Source: Clostridiaceae bacterium (lineage in GTDB: Bacteria > Bacillota > Clostridia > DSM-8532). Taken from it: a stretch of 6,072 bases of DNA. The stretch is taken from contig JANYKF010000081.1 of the NCBI GenBank assembly GCA_025361665.1, positions 1 to 6,072 of the forward strand, written 5' to 3'. This document shows positions 1-6,004 of this stretch, piece after piece. The notes under the pieces are model-generated. The model was not told the DNA's origin and did not search any database. It saw only the letters and a list, made by a program, of their open reading frames with translations. Numbering within the stretch: the stretch's first letter is position 1; every line of letters begins with the position of its first letter. A program made the position numbers and the translations under genes.

Positions 1-560
1 ATCCGTTGTGGGGTGCATTCCGCCGGGTTTCACGCCCTTTCATGTCATTTTACATCATGCCGCCATTCCCGGCGAACGATCCCGCCATACTAAATGAAAA
101 AAATCGGCTGCTTCCTCCGTCAAACGGAGTGCGCACCGACATTAAGTATGGCCAACATGGCCTGCAGCAATATGAGGCGGAAGAAATAGATCCTGACAAT
201 GGGAAGCCAATGCGCCGGATCGTGACCATCTCCGCATCTGTTGATGCCGGAGCCATGACACAGCAGAACATGGTATGCACGAAAGAATCCGGTGAAATGA
301 CCTCACCGGACTCCTACAAATATGCATCCAGGGTAATTCATTTTGAGTTGGGTATTGATTGCAACTTCCACTCCTTGCGGCATACCCATGCGACTGTATT
401 GATTCAACAAGGTGCTATCCCCAAGGATGTCCAGGAGCGCCTCGGCCATTCCGATGTATCCACCACCATTAACACATATACTCATGACACGGAGATCATG
501 TCCAGACAGACAGTGGACATATTTGAGTCATATTCTACCCATTCCACCGAAAAAAAATAA
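1..560 (+). pseudogene. Tyrosine recombinase (phage/ICE-type integrase), C-terminal fragment
   Basis: The reading frame is open from the window edge to a TAA at 558-560, so the true start is not visible. Numbered from a TTG at position 6, it gives 184 residues. Residues ~85-175 match the C-terminal catalytic half of Bacillota mobile-element integrases. They contain the H-x-x-R box (H122, R125, in FHSLRHTHAT), the downstream LGH histidine (H148) and the nucleophile Tyr158 in NTYTHDT, followed by the usual VDIFE tail. These enzymes cut and rejoin DNA at att sites through a 3'-phosphotyrosine intermediate. The first catalytic Arg, the core-binding domain and the SAM-like N-terminal domain are absent. 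Residues 1-30 do not look like integrase sequence, and residues ~36-47 look like extra material within the expected alignment. I infer a truncated or rearranged remnant. An intact gene with a divergent middle is possible only if homologous sequence continues left of the window. It converges on rlmD with a 41-bp gap. Confidence 0.75.
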
Positions 561-589
561 GCGGTGGAAAGGCGGTGGAAAATCCACCG
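550..589 (-). terminator. Probable intrinsic terminator of rlmD
   Basis: On the minus strand, just after the rlmD stop, the arm at 589-583 (CGGTGGA) can pair with TCCACCG at 568-562. A T-rich run, CTTATTTTTTTT, follows at once at 561-550. An alternative tighter hairpin uses the same first arm with TCCACCG at 579-573 (7-bp stem, 3-nt loop). A further related arm lies at 542-549, so four alternating arms exist. In the plus direction no T-tract follows the stem, so the site suits rlmD rather than the integrase. The A-run that forms the T-tract also encodes the last residues of the integrase fragment. Confidence 0.6.
561..581 (+). repeat. Short tandem repeat GCGGTGGAAA with inverted copies
   Basis: The decamer GCGGTGGAAA occurs at 561-570 and again at 572-581. 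Inverted copies of its core occur at 542-549 (TTCCACCG) and 583-589 (TCCACCG). The cluster sits exactly in the gap between the integrase fragment and rlmD and supplies the arms of the rlmD terminator. It could also be a leftover recombinase arm or att site, but only its position supports that. Confidence 0.6.
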
Positions 590-601
590 GAATGATAAAA
601 A

Positions 602-2185
602 TCACACTCTGGAAGTCGCTCTATCAGCGGAAAGAAGCACTACACACTCCACATGCTCCGTCCACGGGAACATATCTACAGGTTGCACGGAGGAAATCCG
701 GTAACCGCCTGGGGATGCCGTATTCAGCCCCATATCGGGTGCATATTCCGGTACGATGGCCGGCATGCCATCCCATGAAGCATCCGGTACGATGGCCGGC
801 ATGCCGTCCCATGAAGCATCCGGCGCGATGGCAGGAATGCCATCTTTTGCCGTATCAGCCATGGCATCTGCAGGGACATCTGTAGCAGCGGCCTGCACCC
901 CGCTCCCGCACAATTCCTTCAAATCCCTCGCTAAGGTGGAAGGGTTGCAGGACACGTAAACTATGCGCTCCGGTCGCATGGACAATATGGTCTGCAGCAG
1001 CCGATGGTCGCACCCTTTCCGTGGCGGGTCCACGATGACCACATCCGCACGGACACCCGCTTCATACAATTTGGGCACGACATCCTCGGCGTTGCCCGCA
1101 TGAAACTCCACATTTACAATTCTGTTCCTGCGGGCATTTTCACGTGCCATCTCGACCGCCTCTTCAACTGCCTCGACTCCGATGACCCTGCCGGCGTTTT
1201 TCGCCGCAACCAGCGAGATGGTTCCGATGCCGCAATACAAGTCAAACACAGTCTCCGTTCCCGTCAATGCGGCGCAGTCCATCACCTTGCGGTACAGGAC
1301 ATCGGTTTGATCCGGATTCACCTGGTAAAAGGAAAGGGGAGAAATCTCGAAGATCATGTCGCAGAGCTTGTCTTCGATGATTGGACTGCCGAAAAGGATA
1401 TAGTTTTCCTCTCCGAGAACGACATTGCCAGGAAAGTCATTCACGTTCAAAACGATGCCGGTGATGCCGGGCACCTGCTTCCGCAATTTGTTGACCAGCT
1501 TTTCCGCAAACGGGATGCGGTTTTTGGTGGCGACCAGCATGGCCATCACTTCTCCGGTTCGGACGCCGACACGGACCACGATATGGCGAATGAGGCCTTT
1601 TTCCGTTTCCTCGCTGTATATCGGCACTTTGTTCTCAACAATCCATGTCAGTACCGCCGCACGGACCAATTCGCTGGAAGGATGCTGGATGCCGCATGCG
1701 GAAGCGTCCACGATTTCATGGCTGCGCCGTGAATAGAAGCCGGCCACCGGCCTTGTCCCGAGAAGCCCGATCGGATACTGCGCCTTATTCCGGTATTTGT
1801 AAGGATGGTCCATACCCAAAACCGGTTTCACCTCAATGCTCTTGAAACCGCCGAGACGTTCCAGGCTGTCCACGACAACCTGATGCTTGAAACGCAGTGT
1901 TTCCGTATAGACCATGTGCTGGAGGCTGCATCCCCCGCAACGCCTGAAAGCAGGGCAAAAAGGCTCCTGCCGTTCAGGACTGGCCTCCTCCAGTTCCAGA
2001 ACTCTGGCAACCGCATAGGTGGACGCCACCTTGATCAGATGCGCCTTGACAACTTCGCCTTTCAGGGCGCCTTGCACGAAAACCGCCATGCCGTCGAGTC
2101 TCGCGACCCCAAGTCCCTCATGGTTCATGCCGTCGATGGTCAGCCTCACGTCTTCATTTTTCTGGTGGAATGGTTGTTTTTTCAT
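602..2185 (-). CDS. rlmD: 23S rRNA (uracil-5-)-methyltransferase, RlmD/RumA family, with internal repeat insertion
   Basis: This enzyme transfers a methyl group from S-adenosylmethionine to C5 of a uridine in 23S rRNA. The single Bacillota enzyme RlmCD modifies both U747 and U1939, so rlmCD is an equally fair name. Residues ~10-68 form a TRAM RNA-binding domain. C77, C83, C86 and C164 match the four 4Fe-4S ligands of E. coli RumA. The SAM motif is DLYCGIGTISL (315-325), followed by IVDPPRKG (384-391). The nucleophile Cys413 lies in VSCNPSTLARDL and the catalytic base Glu513 in HVEC. The protein is 527 aa; relatives are about 430-460. The excess is mostly a 65-residue insertion (430-494) between the two catalytic residues: Cys413 and Glu513 are 100 residues apart, against 35 in E. 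coli RumA. The start is ATG at 2185, with AGGA at 2191-2194 five bases upstream. All catalytic and cluster residues are present, so it is probably active if the insert loops out. Confidence 0.96.
   Translation of the reverse strand: MKKQPFHQKNEDVRLTIDGMNHEGLGVARLDGMAVFVQGALKGEVVKAHLIKVASTYAVARVLELEEASPERQEPFCPAFRRCGGCSLQHMVYTETLRFKHQVVVDSLERLGGFKSIEVKPVLGMDHPYKYRNKAQYPIGLLGTRPVAGFYSRRSHEIVDASACGIQHPSSELVRAAVLTWIVENKVPIYSEETEKGLIRHIVVRVGVRTGEVMAMLVATKNRIPFAEKLVNKLRKQVPGITGIVLNVNDFPGNVVLGEENYILFGSPIIEDKLCDMIFEISPLSFYQVNPDQTDVLYRKVMDCAALTGTETVFDLYCGIGTISLVAAKNAGRVIGVEAVEEAVEMARENARRNRIVNVEFHAGNAEDVVPKLYEAGVRADVVIVDPPRKGCDHRLLQTILSMRPERIVYVSCNPSTLARDLKELCGSGVQAAATDVPADAMADTAKDGIPAIAPDASWDGMPAIVPDASWDGMPAIVPEYAPDMGLNTASPGGYRISSVQPVDMFPWTEHVECVVLLSADRATSRV
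704..898 (-). other. In-frame 65-residue insertion inside RlmD catalytic domain
   Basis: This encodes RlmD residues 430-494. Deleting it joins LKELCGSG directly to YRISSVQPVDMFP, which restores the family consensus and the normal 35-residue Cys-to-Glu spacing. The insert is Ala/Pro/Asp-rich and lacks obvious secondary-structure hydrophobicity apart from Met/Ile/Val in the repeats. It contains three 12-residue peptide repeats (448-459 DGIPAIAPDASW, 460-471 DGMPAIVPDASW, 472-483 DGMPAIVPEYAP) flanked by unrelated linker. Residues 436-447 (DVPADAMADTAK) may be a decayed fourth copy. It most likely forms a surface loop. Confidence 0.85.
745..852 (-). repeat. Three 36-bp tandem repeats within rlmD
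   Basis: The units are 745-780, 781-816 and 817-852. Units 1 and 2 differ at 3 of 36 positions; unit 3 differs from unit 2 at 10 of 36. Because 36 is a multiple of 3, the reading frame is kept. Each unit carries the same short dyad: GATGGC, a 6-base spacer, then GCCATC (755-772; 791-808 with one mismatch; 827-844). Three successive hairpins could therefore form in the mRNA. Confidence 0.9.
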
Positions 2186-2287
2186 TTATGTCCTAACCCG
2201 GCTTGAAACCGCTCGAATGATTTTCTGAAATTCCCTGTGTCGCCTTACGAAATGAAAGAACCGTGGGAACCGCTTTTCAGCCTGCAC
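2186..2287 (-). other. Leader region of rlmD (5' UTR), no recognised element
   Basis: This roughly 100-nt stretch lies between the inferred start site and the rlmD ATG. It ends in a modest Shine-Dalgarno (TTAGGA, with AGGA at 2194-2191). The motif AGCGGTT occurs twice, near each end of the stretch. I saw no stable terminator/antiterminator pair and no known riboswitch core. Overlapping short reading frames here have no convincing ribosome binding site and are not called. Confidence 0.4.
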
Positions 2288-2293
2288 CTTTGA

Positions 2294-2323
2294 ATTATAC
2301 CACAACTCGAAACGCACGGCGAA
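2294..2323 (-). promoter_or_regulatory. Candidate promoter of rlmD (extended -10)
   Basis: Reading the minus strand, a perfect TATAAT lies at 2299-2294, preceded by TGG. This makes an extended -10 element (TGGTATAAT) about 110 bp upstream of the rlmD ATG. The -35 position holds only a weak TTCGCC at 2323-2318 (3 of 6 matches, 18-bp spacing), which an extended -10 can tolerate. Transcription would start near 2287 and give a leader of about 100 nt, in which I see no clear riboswitch or attenuator. Confidence 0.6.
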
Positions 2324-2379
2324 ACGGTTTTCACGCCTGCTTTCATGCCGGACTGATGTACAGAATGCAGCGCATAAAT

Positions 2380-2481
2380 ATGGCACAAATCATGGCACAA
2401 ATCGCGGCACAAATCATGGCGCAAATCGCGGCGCAAATCGTGGTGCAAATCGCGGCGCAAATCGCGGCACAAATCGTGGTG
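2380..2481. repeat. Array of eight 12-bp direct repeats (RYGGYRCAAATC)
   Basis: Eight consecutive 12-bp units run from 2380 to 2475, and a ninth begins at 2476 and decays after GTGGTG. The second half, CAAATC, is identical in all eight. The first half varies among ATGGCA, GCGGCA, ATGGCG, GCGGCG and GTGGTG, so every difference is a transition. The array starts about 80 bp upstream of the rlmD -10 element. It is stop-free in several frames (for example MAQI/AAQI/VVQI on the plus strand) simply because the unit is four codons long. I found no Shine-Dalgarno or credible start, so I do not call it coding. Possible roles are a protein-binding array or a neutral slippage-prone minisatellite. Confidence 0.9.
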
Positions 2482-2493
2482 CCGCCGTATTTT

Positions 2494-2539
2494 GCAAGCT
2501 TTTGCATGCTTGCTGGGGCGGCATGGGGATTGACATGCC
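2494..2539. repeat. Two small adjacent inverted repeats
   Basis: GCAAGC at 2494-2499 pairs with GCTTGC at 2508-2513 (8-nt loop). GGCATG at 2520-2525 pairs with CATGCC at 2534-2539 (8-nt loop). The two have equal stem and loop size and sit just right of the 12-bp array. Neither is followed by a T-tract, so terminator function is unlikely. Operator sites or chance are both possible. Confidence 0.35.
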
Positions 2540-2558
2540 ATTTTACATTTCCCACAAT
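2530..2558 (+). promoter_or_regulatory. Weak candidate promoter on the plus strand
   Basis: A perfect -35 hexamer TTGACA lies at 2530-2535. Seventeen bases later, CACAAT at 2553-2558 matches TATAAT at 4 of 6 positions. Transcription would start near 2565 and meet the terminator hairpin at 2598-2621, giving a transcript of only about 55-60 nt. It would otherwise run antisense into thiN. No coding sequence is seen downstream. Confidence 0.25.
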
Positions 2559-2597
2559 CTGATTGTCGCATCCTGATCTTATCCATGATTTTGGTAT

Positions 2598-2621
2598 AAA
2601 AACTCACTTTTGTGAGTTTTT
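2598..2621 (-). terminator. Intrinsic terminator of the kinase-thiN operon (possibly bidirectional)
   Basis: AAAAACTCAC (2598-2607), the loop TTTT (2608-2611) and GTGAGTTTTT (2612-2621) form a perfect 10-bp stem. The five A/T pairs at its base provide a U-run on either strand. It begins 45 bp after the thiN stop codon and so ends the leftward operon. Its symmetry would also stop rightward transcription coming from 2186-2597. Confidence 0.85.
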
Positions 2622-2665
2622 ATGCAGGATGTCCCCGACAAGGCGACGCCGTTTGCCTTGGGATT

Positions 2666-3328
2666 TCAATCCCTCGAAAGCAGCACCATCATCAGTCCGT
2701 CCCGGAACCGGATTTCCGCTTGCTCAGCCTCAAACTCATTGCTGACACCCAGCGTGGAACCGAAGGGCAGGTCCCTTCCCCGCATGTCATACAGAAGCCC
2801 TTCGGTTGTCACTTCCGAAACGACGGACCCAAGCGCGATGAGCGAAACCATGAATCCATTCATCCGCGCCAGCTGAATCCGGAAAGGTCCTTTTCCCGTC
2901 TGTGTCCGTCCGACCATCGTCACCCGGTTCCGGTCATCGACAATCCAGGCCTCAACGCCCGCATGAAGAAATGGATACAGCAGGAAATAATTGGCCAGTG
3001 AATGATCCATCCTGGTTCCGATGGCCGAGAACAGGCTGACTTTTCCCGCGCCCATGCGGATGGCTTCCTCCACACATAGCTCCATATCCGTCTGATCCTT
3101 GTCCACCCGGTGCCTCACCCATCTTGTGCGGCCGTTTTGCTGCAGCGCTTCCAGGATGGCAGGTGAAATCGAATCAAAATCCCCCAAAAGCACATCCGGC
3201 ACGATTCCGCATTCCATGAGCCACTGCGCGCCGCTGTCGGCCGCAAGCACGCCGTCCGCCTGGCGGCATGCCTCCCGCAGCAATGCTTCCCCCGGACGTG
3301 CGCCCCCGCCAGCAATGACCAGTTTCAT
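2666..3328 (-). CDS. thiN: Thiamine pyrophosphokinase
   Basis: This cytoplasmic enzyme makes thiamine diphosphate, the cofactor of pyruvate dehydrogenase, transketolase and related enzymes, from thiamine and ATP in one step (releasing AMP). The protein is 220 aa, normal for the family. Visible motifs, in order, are AADSGA (29-34), the acidic GDFDS (49-53), DKDQTDMELC (76-85), GTRMDH (104-109) and STLGVSNEF (191-199). The first four belong to the catalytic domain that binds ATP and Mg. The last belongs to the C-terminal beta domain that binds thiamine. I start at ATG 3328, because MKLVIAGGG is the conserved N-terminus and GGAGGG sits at 3334-3339, five bases upstream. A frame extending 22 codons further is only read-through inside the kinase gene. 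The ATG overlaps the kinase stop (ATGA), which implies translational coupling. No TPP riboswitch is visible directly upstream. Confidence 0.95.
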   Translation of the reverse strand: MKLVIAGGGARPGEALLREACRQADGVLAADSGAQWLMECGIVPDVLLGDFDSISPAILEALQQNGRTRWVRHRVDKDQTDMELCVEEAIRMGAGKVSLFSAIGTRMDHSLANYFLLYPFLHAGVEAWIVDDRNRVTMVGRTQTGKGPFRIQLARMNGFMVSLIALGSVVSEVTTEGLLYDMRGRDLPFGSTLGVSNEFEAEQAEIRFRDGLMMVLLSRD

Positions 3329-5946
3329 GACATCCCTCCGTCCGAGCCTCCAATATTTCTGTTTGCTTCGGATAATCCTTCCGAAGGAGGCCACATCGAA
3401 ATCCGCCGTTCAGCCAAAAGAAAGCTGAAACGCGTGAAGGCCCCCAATTGCGACTGGACACTGACGGTACCCCCAAGCTGGCGCACGGCGTGGGCAACGG
3501 CGAAAAGCCCGATGCCGCGGCCGGAGTGTGAATCCGTCCTCAGTACCGTCGAGTAGCCCGGCGTAAAGATATACTGGTGCAATTCTTCTTCGGTGACGGT
3601 CTCCGCCTCCGCAAAGGTCATCCCCTTTCGAATCCGCATTTCATTGCGAATCCGTGCGGGATCGATCCCGCACCCGTCATCCGCAATTTCAATCAGCATA
3701 TTCTCCTGCCGCATCTCCACATGGCATTCAATTCGGGCCTGCGCGGATTTTCCGACTGCCGCGCGTTCCTCCGGCGTTTCAATGGCATGGGCGACGATGT
3801 TGTTGAAGATGTGGATGAGTGCGCGAAAGAAAGGCCGGTACTGTTTCCCGTCCAGCAGGACATCCGAGCCGGTGACCAAGAAAAGAGGCTCCGGCAGGTT
3901 TCGTTCACGGCTGATGACCTTCACATAGGACTCGTAATCCTGCAGCATCTGTTTCGCGTGAATGCAATAGAGTTCGCGAAAACGGAGCAGTACCTCGCGG
4001 ATCGCATCCGGAGCCAAACCGGAGACCTGGACCCGCTGCTCCAAATCCATCGCGACCCCTTCGAGGATGCTCTGGTCCAATTCCGCAATCAGGTGGGACT
4101 GCGGGAAATTGGGCCCGATGGAAGCCTTCAGCAAACCCATGTCCTGCGTGAGCCAGGCATCCGGATCGCTTTGCGTGAACAGGTTCCACAGGTCCGTCGA
4201 CCTCACTTCCCGTACCAGCATGCCGGACAGCATTCCTTCAAAGTGCATGAGGTGTTCAGCGGTGTTTTTCAGGCCAAAGCGGCTGAAACTCCCGCGAAAC
4301 GTATGTACATTTCGATATAGGTCATACATCGCCTCTCTTGGAAGCTTTGGTTCGTCCTTCCAGGACTGTCGCAAAAGGGAAAAATAGGTCCGATATTCAT
4401 TGAGCAGTTCAAAAAAGGTCGTGCGGTTCGTCAGAACGGACACGATCATCGACAATCGGGCATTCTCGAGGTTCAGACCGGCTTCCACCATGCTGCCATC
4501 CGTCCGGTCATCCAGCATCACAAGCATGCGGCGCCTGCCGCCTGCCGGAGCAGTGTCGACAAGCCTGTAACGGAGTGCAATCTGCCGATCGCCGTGCTCG
4601 AAACGGGACGGCAGCAGGCTGATGAGCGCTTCAAGCCTCCAAGTGCGCGTTTCGGTGAATATGGACTGGAGAACCGTGCGGATATGCGCTTTTTCATCCG
4701 GCTCCCAAGGCAGCGGCAGCATGTCGGAAAAATCATTTCCGGCAAGATCCTCCCTGCCAAAAAGTGTTGTGCATTGCCTGCTGAACTCCGGTGCGATGAT
4801 CTGATCGCTGCCGAAAAAGAGAAAACCGGTATTCACATGATCGAGGATCATCTTAAGGATGCCGGACTGGTCATCAAACCTGTTTTCCATCCGCTGTTGT
4901 TCAGCCCTTTGCATTTCCAGCGCGAGTGGCAGGCGCATGTCGCTCGCGGTGACGATATAGCCGACCAAATCGTTGAAATCGTTATAGCGGGGATTGATGA
5001 TGATTTGAACCGGAATCCCCACTCCCCGGCTCGTGATCATTTCCGAACCCGTTTCCAGTGCGGCATCCGTAACGGGCAGGCTGATATTGGGCAGGAACTT
5101 TTCCAGGGGCAGGCCGGCCTGCTCTGCCATCCCGTATCCGAGTGCGACCCGGGCTGAAGCGTTCATCTGGATCACCGAACCATCGCGATTGAGCAGGATC
5201 ATCATGTCCCTGATCCTCGTCATCACTTCGCCGACCGCCACCGATGGCGTGATATCCAGGATATGATAGCGCAAGGCGGAATAAAATAGAATGATGAACC
5301 AGGCAAGGGACATGATGGGTGTCATTGGAACAATCGCGACATCATTCAGCGGAAGGACGATATCCATGATGGCACCGGTCAGGAGAACAAACAAGCCCGC
5401 AAAAACAAGCATGTCGGATTGGTGGCGTTCCTGACGATAGGGAGTCCTCCGGCCCCACTGATGGATCCAAAGAATCTGGAGAAACCCTGTAATCAGCATA
5501 TAGCCGAGTGTGGCAAGTAAAACTGGAGATTCGAGGGGTTTTGTCATCCCCCATCCATATCGCGTGTGTTCAAACCTGCTGAAAAAAAGCTCCGGCTGAA
5601 GCGATATCAACAGAACGATGAGGGTGCCAAGAATACCGGTTACCAGGAGGAGCCTCCGCCGGCCGGCCAATGTGCCGCGTTTTGACACTTCCATGGCAAA
5701 AAGCAGGAAAGCCATCGGATAGAATGCCCATCCAAGGGAGGAAACCTGGAACCAGATGACCCGGGCCGCTTCTGAATCCATGGTTATGATATTGTAATTG
5801 CCGAGCGCCCAGATGCCAAATGTCAGGCACATGCCGATGCAGGCGCGCCCAAGCCAGGTCCTGTAGTTCACGACGATGACGTAGACCATCAGGCCCACCA
5901 TGGCTCCAAGGGAAAAGGTGGTCAGAAACGGGATGATTTCCTGCAA
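3325..5946 (-). CDS. Membrane sensor kinase: 7TM-PAS-PAS-Hpt-CheA-like ATPase
   Basis: The 873-residue protein has about seven membrane helices in residues 1-228, resembling the histidine-kinase 7TM sensor region. A PAS-like domain follows (~240-340), then a short coiled coil (~340-358). A second PAS-like domain (~362-480) contains GFLFFGSDQIIAPEFSRQC. An Hpt domain carries the likely phospho-acceptor His548 (NVHTFRGSFSRFG). Next come helices that could serve for dimerisation (~615-685) and a CheA-type HATPase: N-box IFNNIVAHAIETPEER (713-728), G1 DDGCGID (756-762), G2 GRGIGLFAV (809-817). There is no DHp H-box, CheW-like P5 domain, CheY-binding P2 domain or receiver, so phosphate must go to a separate regulator. 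The start is TTG at 5946, preceded by a G-rich ribosome site (GGGGG at 5953-5957). In-frame tandem TGA codons upstream leave no usual alternative. Its stop overlaps the thiN start by 4 bp. The signal sensed is unknown. Confidence 0.88.
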   Translation of the reverse strand: MQEIIPFLTTFSLGAMVGLMVYVIVVNYRTWLGRACIGMCLTFGIWALGNYNIITMDSEAARVIWFQVSSLGWAFYPMAFLLFAMEVSKRGTLAGRRRLLLVTGILGTLIVLLISLQPELFFSRFEHTRYGWGMTKPLESPVLLATLGYMLITGFLQILWIHQWGRRTPYRQERHQSDMLVFAGLFVLLTGAIMDIVLPLNDVAIVPMTPIMSLAWFIILFYSALRYHILDITPSVAVGEVMTRIRDMMILLNRDGSVIQMNASARVALGYGMAEQAGLPLEKFLPNISLPVTDAALETGSEMITSRGVGIPVQIIINPRYNDFNDLVGYIVTASDMRLPLALEMQRAEQQRMENRFDDQSGILKMILDHVNTGFLFFGSDQIIAPEFSRQCTTLFGREDLAGNDFSDMLPLPWEPDEKAHIRTVLQSIFTETRTWRLEALISLLPSRFEHGDRQIALRYRLVDTAPAGGRRRMLVMLDDRTDGSMVEAGLNLENARLSMIVSVLTNRTTFFELLNEYRTYFSLLRQSWKDEPKLPREAMYDLYRNVHTFRGSFSRFGLKNTAEHLMHFEGMLSGMLVREVRSTDLWNLFTQSDPDAWLTQDMGLLKASIGPNFPQSHLIAELDQSILEGVAMDLEQRVQVSGLAPDAIREVLLRFRELYCIHAKQMLQDYESYVKVISRERNLPEPLFLVTGSDVLLDGKQYRPFFRALIHIFNNIVAHAIETPEERAAVGKSAQARIECHVEMRQENMLIEIADDGCGIDPARIRNEMRIRKGMTFAEAETVTEEELHQYIFTPGYSTVLRTDSHSGRGIGLFAVAHAVRQLGGTVSVQSQLGAFTRFSFLLAERRISMWPPSEGLSEANRNIGGSDGGMS
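3326..3339 (-). promoter_or_regulatory. thiN ribosome binding site and ATGA coupling junction
   Basis: GGAGGG at 3339-3334 lies inside the last codons of the kinase gene, five bases before the thiN ATG (3328-3326). The kinase TGA (3327-3325) overlaps that ATG. This arrangement fixes the thiN start and allows terminating ribosomes to reinitiate. Confidence 0.85.
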
Positions 5947-6004
5947 TCCGATCCCCCTCTCCCCGGCAGCGCCTTTTGTGCCTGTCAGGATTCATCAAGC
6001 TGAT

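Noticed and set aside
745..852. CRISPR-like array
   Set aside because: The 36-bp units are directly contiguous without unique spacers and are in frame within RlmD, so this is a tandem repeat.
412..885. 157-codon plus-strand frame spanning the integrase end and the rlmD 3' repeats
   Set aside because: It overlaps two better-supported genes, and its repeated peptide is just the antisense translation of the 36-bp units.
1004..1732. 242-codon open frame on the plus strand opposite rlmD
   Set aside because: It is fully antisense to a gene with clear family motifs, has no recognisable domain, and its openness follows from the GC-rich codon pattern of rlmD.
2380..2481. Plasmid-type iteron origin
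   Set aside because: The repeats look like iterons, but no replication initiator gene, DnaA box cluster or AT-rich unwinding region is seen, and the neighbours are chromosomal housekeeping genes.
2245..2607. Overlapping open frames through the 12-bp repeats on both strands (99, 70 and 120 codons)
   Set aside because: The stop-free 12-bp unit opens several frames at once. None has a credible Shine-Dalgarno. One starts inside the terminator stem, and the plus-strand frame passes the rlmD promoter region.
2186..2665. TPP riboswitch controlling thiN
   Set aside because: thiN has no leader of its own because it overlaps the kinase gene, and this gap lies downstream of thiN. I saw no TPP riboswitch core in it.
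3577..4320. 247-codon open frame on the plus strand opposite the sensor kinase
   Set aside because: It is antisense to the Hpt and ATPase domains of the kinase, with no protein-like motifs and no ribosome site.
4594..5157. 187-codon open frame on the plus strand opposite the kinase PAS region
   Set aside because: It is a shadow of a real coding frame, with no domain recognised.
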